DNA from: Akkermansia muciniphila
GTDB lineage: Bacteria > Verrucomicrobiota > Verrucomicrobiia > Verrucomicrobiales > Akkermansiaceae
Reading direction: 5' to 3'
DNA: 38,258 nt
Assembly (NCBI GenBank): GCA_945862285.1
Contig: CAMAYN010000013.1
Span: 1-38,258, forward strand
Positions 27,438 to 34,258 of the stretch are shown piece after piece. The translations under genes were made by a program, and so were the position numbers. Position 1 is the first letter of the stretch; every line of letters begins with the position of its first letter. A model generated the notes under the pieces. That model had not been told where the DNA came from. It was given only the letters and a program-made list of their open reading frames with translations, and did not search any database.

Positions 27438-29303
27438 CTACTCTTCATCCTTATTTCTTGTGACATTCCAGCCGGCATCTCGGTCATCGCTTTGACGTAG
27501 GTGGTCTTCTTGCATGACTTTCCGCAAGGTTTCCATGTGTTCTTTCAACCGCGAAATGTAGAGCGACTCACGCGTGGGAATGCGGGACAGGTCTTCTAGC
27601 ATTTGTCGATCATGGTCTTTGAAAATTTGTGCGGAGCGCACGGCTTGGTGAGCGGGCAAGCCTAAATCTCGGAGTGCCGCTACACCAAGATCGACGGCAC
27701 TGCCCAGAGCCTCAAGGAACACATGGCGCACACCAGAGCGGACAAGCGCGTAGGCATGTTGCCGACTATGGGCACGGGCGAAGATCGTCAAATGCGGATG
27801 GTGCTTTTTCACTAATTCCACAATTGCCAGACTTTTTTCTTCATCCGCTAAGGTAATGACAATCGCCTTCGCCCGTGAAGCGCCAGCCGTGTGCAATAGA
27901 TCCTCGCGCGTGGCATCGCCATAATAAGCTTTGACATCAAAACGGGCGAGCAATTCGATCTGGTCAGGGTCTGTTTCTAGCACCGTGCAGCCGACACCTT
28001 GATTCTTGAGCATGCGCCCAACGATATGGCCGAATCGACCAAATCCGACCAGAATCACCGGATGATCCGTAATCGGAATGTGATCAGGCTCGCGTTCTTG
28101 ATGTGATCGGGCATTTTTTTTCGCGAGAAAGGGCTGGATGAATCTCTCGTTAAGGAGAAAAAGCGCGGGTGTAAATGCCATGCTAAGCGCAATGGTCGCA
28201 GTGACAGGGGCAGCAAAATGATTGCTAAAAACACCTGTAGTAATGCCGATGTTGATCAGCACAAAACAAAATTCCCCGCTTTGTGCGAGGCCGAGCCCGA
28301 AGGTGACGGCACTTCCCGATTCCAGACCAAACAGCCGTGCGAGGATGACTTGGATCATGCTTTTCACTAGGATCAGACCGATGACGCAACCCGCGATCAT
28401 ACCAGGGTTGGTCATCAATAGCCCGAAGTCAAGTCCAGCTCCCACGGTAATGAAAAAGAGTCCCAACAAAAGCCCTTTGAATGGTTCCAGATCTGTTTCC
28501 AATTGATGGCGGTATTCGCTATCGGCTAGAACTACGCCAGCGACAAAAGCACCGAGTGCGGGAGACAGCCCCACCGCCACCATCAGCAGGGTTATCCCAA
28601 TGATGATGAGCAAGGTCAGCCCGGTAAATAATTCACGTAATCCAGTGCTCGCGACAATACGAAAGACGGGGCGTAGGGCAAAGCGACCTGCTAACACCAC
28701 AGCGATGACTGCGCCAAGGGTGATCACCGCCCGTTGCCAACCACTGAGATGCGCCGTAATTCCACTGGCGTGTGCCGCACTCGCATTTTCTGGAGCCACG
28801 GTGGCGAGTAGCGGAAACAGAGCAATGATCAAAATGACGGACACATCTTGAAAAAGCAGAACGGAAAAGCTCGATTGCCCAGCACGAGTATTGAGCAATC
28901 GTTTTTCTGCCAAAACGGTCAGCACAATGGCGGTGCTACTCAAGGCGAGGGTTAAGCCGAGAGCGATGCAGGTTTTCCAATGGAAACCTAGCAGTAGGCC
29001 AATGCCTGCGACCGCCGCAGCCACGGCAAGCATTTGTGAACCTCCAAGACCTAAGATGGGCACTCTGAGTTTCCATAACAGCGCGGGACGTAGTTCCAGC
29101 CCGATTAAAAATAGCATCATCACCACACCGTATTCGGCGACGTGTAGCACATCAGCACCCGCACCAACCCAGCCACCGACTGATGGTCCGATGATGACTC
29201 CTGCGATCAAGTATCCCAGCACGGAGCCTAGACCGAATCGTTTAGCCAAGGGCACTGTGATGACTGCCGCGGCGAGGTAGATGAATATTTGCTGCAAGCT
29301 CAT
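27438..29303 (-). CDS. kefC: KefB/KefC-type potassium/proton antiporter (CPA2 family with RCK domain)
   Basis: A 621-residue glutathione-gated K+ efflux system type protein that acidifies the cytoplasm to protect against electrophiles. About 12 membrane segments (residues 1-385) form the CPA2 transporter. GSVLGYLIAGVIIGPS and FLIGLELRPALLWKLR are family landmarks, and LVAVGLSPALGAFVAGVVLADSEYRHQLETDLEPFKGLLLGLFFITVGAGLDF is the Kef signature region. A cytosolic Rossmann (TrkA-N/RCK) domain follows from about residue 410: VILVGFGRFGHIVGRML, VLETDPDQIELL, YYGDATREDLL. The start overlaps kefF by four bases. Whether this host uses glutathione or another thiol as ligand cannot be seen. Confidence 0.92.
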   Translation of the reverse strand: MSLQQIFIYLAAAVITVPLAKRFGLGSVLGYLIAGVIIGPSVGGWVGAGADVLHVAEYGVVMMLFLIGLELRPALLWKLRVPILGLGGSQMLAVAAAVAGIGLLLGFHWKTCIALGLTLALSSTAIVLTVLAEKRLLNTRAGQSSFSVLLFQDVSVILIIALFPLLATVAPENASAAHASGITAHLSGWQRAVITLGAVIAVVLAGRFALRPVFRIVASTGLRELFTGLTLLIIIGITLLMVAVGLSPALGAFVAGVVLADSEYRHQLETDLEPFKGLLLGLFFITVGAGLDFGLLMTNPGMIAGCVIGLILVKSMIQVILARLFGLESGSAVTFGLGLAQSGEFCFVLINIGITTGVFSNHFAAPVTATIALSMAFTPALFLLNERFIQPFLAKKNARSHQEREPDHIPITDHPVILVGFGRFGHIVGRMLKNQGVGCTVLETDPDQIELLARFDVKAYYGDATREDLLHTAGASRAKAIVITLADEEKSLAIVELVKKHHPHLTIFARAHSRQHAYALVRSGVRHVFLEALGSAVDLGVAALRDLGLPAHQAVRSAQIFKDHDRQMLEDLSRIPTRESLYISRLKEHMETLRKVMQEDHLRQSDDRDAGWNVTRNKDEE

Positions 29304-29839
29304 GATGAATCCTCAGTAAGCACGGAACGATATTTCTCTGCCGCTACGGCGATTGCTTTATCGTCCCAATCCAAGACCCCATGAAAAATAATCGGCTTTT
29401 GCCATAACATTTTGCAGAGTCGTACGGTTTGTTGAAAAGGGGCCAGCAATTCCTCAACGGAAAAATAATTTTGTCCATCGCGCCGATAGTCTTCCGCATC
29501 TCCTCCCGCACTTACGACTGAAAGAAATTCCTTTCCTTGCAGGGCGACTCCATTTTGACCGTAGGCAAAACCATACTCTAACACTTGATCCTGCCATTCT
29601 TTCAGTAAAGCAGGACTAGAATACCAATAAAATGGATGCTGAAACACAATCCGCTCATGAGCGAGAAGCAATTCTTGCTCCCTTTTGACATCGACCACAA
29701 AATGAGGATATGTCTCGTACAGATCATGCACTGTAACGTGGGGCAGGGACTTGACACTCTCGACGAGAGCCCGATTGATCCGTGATTTGAGAAGATTGGG
29801 ATGAGCGAGGAGAACTAATGTCGATTTCATTGATTTCAA
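29300..29839 (-). CDS. kefF: KefF-type NAD(P)H oxidoreductase, ancillary subunit of the K+ efflux system
   Basis: A 179-residue flavodoxin-fold quinone reductase. E. coli KefF (176 residues) binds the RCK domain of KefC and is needed for full channel activity. TLVLLAHPNLLKSRINRALVE is the FMN-binding N-terminus, HDLYETYPHFVVDVKREQELLLAHERIVFQHPFYWYSSPALLKEWQDQVLEYGFAYG is a textbook KefF/KefG segment, and VSAGGDAEDYRRDGQNYFSVEELLAPFQQT follows. Its ATG overlaps the nemA stop, and its own stop overlaps the kefC start (both ATGA). The order nemA-kefF-kefC therefore reads as one coupled operon. The specific assignment to KefF, over KefG, rests on the kefC neighbour and length. Confidence 0.9.
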   Translation of the reverse strand: MKSMKSTLVLLAHPNLLKSRINRALVESVKSLPHVTVHDLYETYPHFVVDVKREQELLLAHERIVFQHPFYWYSSPALLKEWQDQVLEYGFAYGQNGVALQGKEFLSVVSAGGDAEDYRRDGQNYFSVEELLAPFQQTVRLCKMLWQKPIIFHGVLDWDDKAIAVAAEKYRSVLTEDSS

Positions 29840-30900
29840 CTCATGGTAGGATAGTCGGTATAGCCTTCGGGGCCGGGGGAGTAGAATTGTTTGGAATTGG
29901 CTTCGTTCAGGGGCGCGTTCGCTGCGATCCTTTCTGGGAGATCGGGATTGGCTAAATAGGGCACGCCAAAGGCAACGGCATCGAGTTTTCCTTCGATGAT
30001 GGCTTGCTCTGCTTCCTCTGCCGTGTAGCCCATGTTGCCAATCAAGGTGCCATGAAAATTCTCACGCGCCGTGGTCATGACATCGCCACTTTGTACGCCC
30101 AGGAAGTCACTGCGCATCACGTGAAGGTAGGCGAGTCCTCGTTGACTCGCTTCCTTGGCTACATACGTTGTCAGCGCTACGGGATCGCTATCGATCATGC
30201 TATTGTAACTGTTCAGCGGAGAAATGCGCAAGCCCACGCGACCTGCGCCCCAGACGCTGATGGCGGCATCGACGACTTCCAGCAACAATCGAGCACGATT
30301 TTCTCTGCTGCCACCGTACGGGCCGCTGCGTTGGTTCGCTCCATCGCGAAGGAAAGAATCTAACAAATAGCCATTCGCGCCGTGAACCTCAACGCCATCA
30401 AAGCCGGCAGCTTTGGCGTTGGCGGCAGCTTGTCGGAAAAATGACACAATGGCAGGAATTTCATCGTCTGGTAATTCGCGTGGCACGTCGTAGGGGACAC
30501 TGCCGTTTTGCGTATGCGCCATATCATTGGTGATGGCGATGGCACTCGGGGCGACGGGGATTTTCCCTCCATTCAGATCACTATGGCAAGCGCGTCCGCC
30601 GTGCCAAATTTGTAAAAAAATCAATCCGCCCTTCGCATGGACGGCATCAGTGACCGCTTTCCATCCTTCCACCTGAGCATCGGAATAAATGCCTGGCTCG
30701 GTGAAAAAGGCACTGCATCCCTCAGCCACAGCAGTAGCTTCGGCAATCAGCAATCCGCCGCTGGCACGTTGCGCATAATATTCGGCCATCAAGGGCGTGG
30801 GCACATGGTCGATCGTAGCACGACAGCGTGTCAGTGGAGCTAAAATTACGCGATTTTTGAGTTCAAGTGAACCGACAGTGATGGATTGGAGTAGTTTCAT
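29836..30900 (-). CDS. nemA: NADH:flavin oxidoreductase of the old yellow enzyme family (NemA-type)
   Basis: A 354-residue TIM-barrel FMN enzyme that reduces electrophilic alkenes and nitro-compounds such as N-ethylmaleimide. LQSITVGSLELKNRVILAPLTRCRA starts the barrel, and QIWHGGRACHSDLNGG carries the usual FMN-contacting segment. FDGVEVHGANGYLLDSFLRDGANQRSGPYGGSRENRARLLLEVVDA is diagnostic: HGAN supplies the His-x-x-Asn substrate-binding pair. The C-terminus ends FYSPGPEGYTDYPTM, as in NemA. It overlaps kefF by four bases. Position at the head of a Kef operon gives the same electrophile-defence theme as E. coli, where nemA and kef genes are in separate operons. Confidence 0.93.
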   Translation of the reverse strand: MKLLQSITVGSLELKNRVILAPLTRCRATIDHVPTPLMAEYYAQRASGGLLIAEATAVAEGCSAFFTEPGIYSDAQVEGWKAVTDAVHAKGGLIFLQIWHGGRACHSDLNGGKIPVAPSAIAITNDMAHTQNGSVPYDVPRELPDDEIPAIVSFFRQAAANAKAAGFDGVEVHGANGYLLDSFLRDGANQRSGPYGGSRENRARLLLEVVDAAISVWGAGRVGLRISPLNSYNSMIDSDPVALTTYVAKEASQRGLAYLHVMRSDFLGVQSGDVMTTARENFHGTLIGNMGYTAEEAEQAIIEGKLDAVAFGVPYLANPDLPERIAANAPLNEANSKQFYSPGPEGYTDYPTMS

Positions 30901-30946
30901 GGTATTATGGAAATAGGGATGGTGAAGGTGCTTTTCGGCGCGAGAG

Positions 30947-30973
30947 ATTCGACTCGTTACGAGCGAATGTCAA
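30947..30973 (-). promoter_or_regulatory. Palindromic operator candidate with TTGACA box upstream of nemA
   Basis: A 22-bp imperfect inverted repeat at 30947-30968 (plus-strand arms ATTCGaCTCG and CGAGCGAAT around TTA) abuts a perfect TTGACA hexamer on the minus strand (30973-30968). The -10 at the optimum distance is poor. A palindrome between or over promoter elements fits a TetR-type repressor such as NemR in E. coli; no regulator gene is adjacent. Confidence 0.5.
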
Positions 30974-30993
30974 ACGGATCGAGTAGGTAAAAA

Positions 30994-31392
30994 TGCTGCC
31001 GTTTCCCTATAAGCCGGATTCTGTCCGGGTGGCCTTGCGGTCACCGTGGACGATCATTTCTCTCCCTGTTTTCACAGGATTCCGCTTGCACGGAATGCGA
31101 CTATTACCCGGAGAACGCGGGCGGGCAGCCCTCCCCTGTTCTGTCTTGCACCGCGTGGGGTTTGCCCTGCCGCCGAAGTTACCTTCGGCGCGGTGGGCTC
31201 TTACCCCACCTTTTCACCCTTACCTATGCGACCTCGCGGTTTTACAGGCGGTTTGATTTCTGTGGCACTTTCCGTCGGCAGGCACTCACGCACCCACCGC
31301 CCTCACTTTTCACGAGGCACGCCGCCCTATGGTGTCCGGACTTTCCTCAACATGACTTGCATCACATTGCGATCGCCCAGGAAACGGCGCGG
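30994..31392 (-). ncRNA. rnpB: RNase P RNA, bacterial type A
   Basis: The catalytic RNA of RNase P, which matures tRNA 5' ends. On the minus strand the 5' GCCGTTTCC pairs with 3' GGAAACGGC to form P1. The universal GAGGAAAGTCCGGAC (complement of 31334-31348) lies near the 5' end, and ACAGAATCCGGCTTATAG (complement of 31007-31024) closes the 3' side. In between are the conserved ACAGAAA-then-ACCGCC segment, the GGTAAGGGTGAAAAGGTG and GGTAAGAGCCCACC hairpin motifs and GGTGCAAG. Length of about 400 is typical of type A. Ends are approximate. A run of five T residues follows the 3' end. Plus-strand ORFs in this interval are spurious. Confidence 0.96.
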
Positions 31393-31536
31393 AGAATGTA
31401 TTGTGATTTTTTGCACTTGGCGAGACTAGATTGTGTCAAATCACGGAGCGCGAAATTTCACACTCATCCATTCCCATTCCTCGCCACGGCGCCAAAAAAC
31501 CTCCTGGGCAGCTTACGATTGACCTAAAATTTCCCG

Positions 31537-32298
31537 TCACCAGCTTTTTTCAGCAGCGGCGAGTTGAGCAGTCGTCATACCTAGGGCTCGGAGTACACCA
31601 CGTGCCATCATTTTATTACCCTCTGCATTCATGTGGCAACCATCGGTGGTAAGCTTATTCTGAACGTCTCCCCCGTAAAACTCCTTGCCAAAGTATTTCG
31701 GTTTACCTGGAACATCGGGAATGGATTTGAGTTGTGCTTGCATGTCGGCATTCAGATCAGCGAGCGGGAGATTTCTCTCTTTGGCCATTTGGCGCAAAAA
31801 GTCATTGTAGGGGATCATCATTTGATTGAGTTCCTTCGTTGGATCTTCGCCAATCATGGTGGAGGTAAGGATCACGACCTTGATGTCTGCGGCTTTGGCT
31901 TTGTCTAGGATGGCTGTAATGTTTTTCTTGTAATCCTCGATGCTCACGCCCTCGAAGGTGCGGTTACCTAACACGAGTTTGAAGTGCCAGACATCATTGA
32001 CACCACAGCTCAAAGTCATCCACTGCGGTTTCTTGCTAATCACGGCTTGATCGAGGCGGGCCAGCATATCGGTGGATTTATTCCCGCTCTTGCCAGCGGG
32101 GATGTGTTGAATATTCAGTCCGTTGCTTTTCAAAGCAGCCATAACCAAGCTCACGTAGCCACCTTTCTTGTTACCACCTTCGGTGATGGAATCGCCCATG
32201 AAGGCAATCGTTTCGCCAGATTTTATGGCTAGTTCAGCACGGAGTGCACAAGCAGTGAATGCAAGTGTAGTGAGCAGGATAGAGAATAGTTTTTTCAT
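31537..32298 (-). CDS. Secreted SGNH/GDSL-family hydrolase
   Basis: A 253-residue periplasmic or secreted esterase/lipase-like enzyme. MKKLFSILLTTLAFTACALRAELA is a signal peptide, cleaved after about residue 20. Block I is GDSIT with nucleophile Ser37; a block-II Gly is in AGKSGNKSTD; block III is GVND (near 99-102); block V is TTDGCHMN with Asp219 and His222. All catalytic residues are present. Substrates of such enzymes in this phylum are often acetylated polysaccharides, but this is inference. ATG 32298 is preferred over 32349, which would add 17 residues ahead of the signal peptide. A promoter candidate lies at 32353-32380. Confidence 0.9.
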   Translation of the reverse strand: MKKLFSILLTTLAFTACALRAELAIKSGETIAFMGDSITEGGNKKGGYVSLVMAALKSNGLNIQHIPAGKSGNKSTDMLARLDQAVISKKPQWMTLSCGVNDVWHFKLVLGNRTFEGVSIEDYKKNITAILDKAKAADIKVVILTSTMIGEDPTKELNQMMIPYNDFLRQMAKERNLPLADLNADMQAQLKSIPDVPGKPKYFGKEFYGGDVQNKLTTDGCHMNAEGNKMMARGVLRALGMTTAQLAAAEKSW

Positions 32299-32352
32299 GA
32301 AATCTTTTATGATTTGAGCTGATGTAGGAGGCGAATCATCACACTTCACCGC

Positions 32353-32380
32353 AATCTATCGATTCGCATTATTGAGTCAA
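32353..32380 (-). promoter_or_regulatory. Candidate promoter of the GDSL hydrolase gene
   Basis: On the minus strand TTGACT and TAGATT are separated by 16 bases, with five and four consensus matches respectively, about 55 bases before ATG 32298. Confidence 0.4.
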
Positions 32381-32595
32381 GAATACTATGACCTACTATC
32401 TAATGACCGCCATCCAATCAGGGCATCGACGGTATCGAGGCAAATCTGCAAAGGCACGTGATTCGCCAGTCAGAGCAAAGGTCTGTCGTTTGCAATATCA
32501 TGGGGCGAAATTTACGTGATTTTTTTGTTAGATCGCGCATTTCAATGTTGTTGAACTTTGGCGGAAAATGCTTGATGTATACGGGTTTGTTGCTG

Positions 32596-32905
32596 CTGCA
32601 GCATGTTTTTTGGGAGCAAAAAATCAGTCTGCTGATGTTACATGGAGATTTTTGGGAGCAAAAAGAGAGCGTGTTTGGCTTACAGAGAGACTTTTGGGAG
32701 CCAAAAGGGACTGTTTACGGCTTACAGGGACTTTTTTGAGAGCCAAAAAAGAGCTTGCTTCTTACATGGAGATTTTCGGGAGCCAAAAAAGTGTGTGCTT
32801 GGTTTACAGGGAGGTTTTTGGGAGCGAAAAAGGTGTGTGTAAGGCTTACAGAGAGATTTTTGGAAATCAAAAGGGAGCGTGTAACACTTACATGGACTTC
32901 CGCGG
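32596..32905 (+). repeat. Tandem array of ~42-bp units, each with a GGAG-loop hairpin
   Basis: Units begin at 32638, 32680, 32722, 32762, 32804, 32846 and 32888 (spacings 42, 42, 40, 42, 42, 42); a partial unit precedes at 32596. A unit is a TTACA(G/T)(G/A)GAG box, then a hairpin of T4-6 G(G), an exposed GGAG/GAG loop and (C)C A4-6, then a G/T-rich spacer. Arm lengths match in five of seven hairpins: T6/A6, T5/A5, T4/A4, T6/A6 and T5/A5. The exceptions are the units at 32762 (TTTTC/A6) and 32846 (T5/A4). Because 42 is divisible by three, open frames cross the array on both strands, but neither frame resembles a known protein and none has a convincing start. It fills most of the 744-bp gap 32299-33042. 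Nothing else is seen at 32381-32595 or 32906-33042. Confidence 0.85.
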
Positions 32906-33042
32906 CTCCGTGAACATGCCATGTAACACCGGATTTTCCCATTTTGTTAGGGGGAGATTGAGGGGAAAGAAGAAAGCGTCCCTGTTTGTCAAATGGCGTG
33001 CAGTAGGTCGTAGTACTACCATACCTGGATCAAGCTAAGCAG

Positions 33043-34113
33043 CTATTTGCCGCCGCCAGCATTCTGACCTTGGCCGGTCTTTGCCTTGTAATACCTCACA
33101 TAGTCAATTTCATATTTCCGGGGAAATAGGGCATCATCCACCGGCCCTCCCCAGCTTCCGCCAATGGCAAGGTTCAGCAATAAAAAGTGCGGTTTCCTAA
33201 AGGGGTTATCCGGTCCCTCGCCTGCCATGTCGATGTTGAAGACCGCGTACTGCTTGTCGTTGACGAAGAATTTGATTTCCTTCTCAGTCCACTCCATCGC
33301 ATAGATGTGAAACTCCTTGTAGGGTTCTTTGATGTTGATCTTTCCACCACCACCCATTTTGTGAATGGCTTTTTCTTTGTTCTTGGGGTCGGCAAAATGG
33401 TTGTTTGCATGGATTGTATCTTGATCCTTGCCGACGTATTCCATGATGTCGATCTCGCCACAACGAGGCCATCCGAGACTTCGATTGGTGCCCTTCATCC
33501 ATATCGCCGGCCACATGCCTTTTCCTTGGGGAACTTTAGCTCTCACCTCAAATCGCCCATATTGAAACTCCATTTTGCCAAAAGTATGGATACTGCCTGA
33601 TGTGTATTGCGCGGCTTCCTGTTCCATCCAGTTCTTTGAGTTTGGCTTAGCGCGCGGGTTTTTGAACGTCTCTTTTCTCCCCTCTATCACAAGCAAGCCG
33701 CCCTCAACCCGGACGTTCTCTTCGCGCTCCCGGGTGTAGTACTGCTTCTCCTGGTTCCGAACAAAGCCCACCTCATAGTCCCACTTGGACTTATCAGGCA
33801 TACCTTTGGTATCGAACTCATCAGACCAAACGAGTTCCCATTTACCTTCTTGCGCTAGGCCTGTACGCAGCGCAGGTGCCGCGTTTTTCAGAAAGGCAAT
33901 GTCCTTTTCGGCAAGTGTCTGCTGTTTGATGGTGATCCGCTCTCCTTCGCGATCCACCGTTACCTCACCCGTGTCCGTGTTGTAAGCGACCAATTCCCCT
34001 TCGAAGGTGCTTTTGCCGTCGGTGCTCGTCCATGTTCGGGCGTGGGCACCAAACGCGGCGAGCAGTGTGATGGCGATGAGTGAGGTGATTTGAGTGAAGA
34101 TAGGTGATTTCAT
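33043..34113 (-). CDS. Secreted GH16 beta-glucanase/laminarinase-like enzyme with N-terminal SHD1-like module
   Basis: A 356-residue exported glycoside hydrolase of family 16, cleaving beta-1,3 or beta-1,3-1,4 glucans or related galactans. After a signal peptide (SLIAITLLAAFGAHA) comes a ~50-residue SHD1-like module, RTWTSTDGKSTFEGELVAY to EKDIAFLK. The GH16 domain then runs from WELVWSDEFDTKGMPDKSKWDYEVG through GKMEFQYGRFEVRAKVPQGKGMWPAIWM to the catalytic GEIDIMEYVG (nucleophile Glu220, Asp222, acid/base Glu225) and ends KYEIDYVRYY. The active site is complete. ATG 34113 was chosen because the signal peptide starts there. A 26-residue longer frame to 34191 reads through an inverted repeat. 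Confidence 0.93.
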   Translation of the reverse strand: MKSPIFTQITSLIAITLLAAFGAHARTWTSTDGKSTFEGELVAYNTDTGEVTVDREGERITIKQQTLAEKDIAFLKNAAPALRTGLAQEGKWELVWSDEFDTKGMPDKSKWDYEVGFVRNQEKQYYTREREENVRVEGGLLVIEGRKETFKNPRAKPNSKNWMEQEAAQYTSGSIHTFGKMEFQYGRFEVRAKVPQGKGMWPAIWMKGTNRSLGWPRCGEIDIMEYVGKDQDTIHANNHFADPKNKEKAIHKMGGGGKINIKEPYKEFHIYAMEWTEKEIKFFVNDKQYAVFNIDMAGEGPDNPFRKPHFLLLNLAIGGSWGGPVDDALFPRKYEIDYVRYYKAKTGQGQNAGGGK

Positions 34114-34138
34114 GTGATGTGCGCGATCGGCGTGAGTG

Positions 34139-34179
34139 CTTGAATTTTGTATATTTCGCTCATAACTACAAAATTCAAG
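34139..34179. promoter_or_regulatory. Perfect 13-bp inverted repeat in the GH16 leader region
   Basis: CTTGAATTTTGTA (34139-34151) and TACAAAATTCAAG (34167-34179) are exact complements with a 15-base spacer, and the RNA stem can extend by four more pairs. It lies 25 bases upstream of the GH16 ATG, between the two SHD1-module genes. No T-run follows, so an operator or a leader-RNA structure is more likely than a terminator. Confidence 0.6.
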
Positions 34180-34258
34180 TACTGGAGTCACTCATGGGGA
34201 TTCTAAGAAGAGTTTTTTGCCCGAGTGATAGCTAAAGTCTTCGCGAGGGGAAATGAAC

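Noticed and set aside
27426-27446. Bidirectional terminator between the secreted partner gene and kefC
   Set aside because: Only a 6-bp AT-rich stem (GAAGAG/CTCTTC) that includes the kefC stop codon, with no following T-run.
30993-31527. Three overlapping plus-strand ORFs of 87-127 codons
   Set aside because: They lie across the RNase P RNA on the opposite strand and are explained by its conserved GC-rich sequence.
32596-32905. The tandem array as a CRISPR locus
   Set aside because: Units are contiguous and degenerate with no invariant repeat separated by unique spacers, and no cas gene is nearby.
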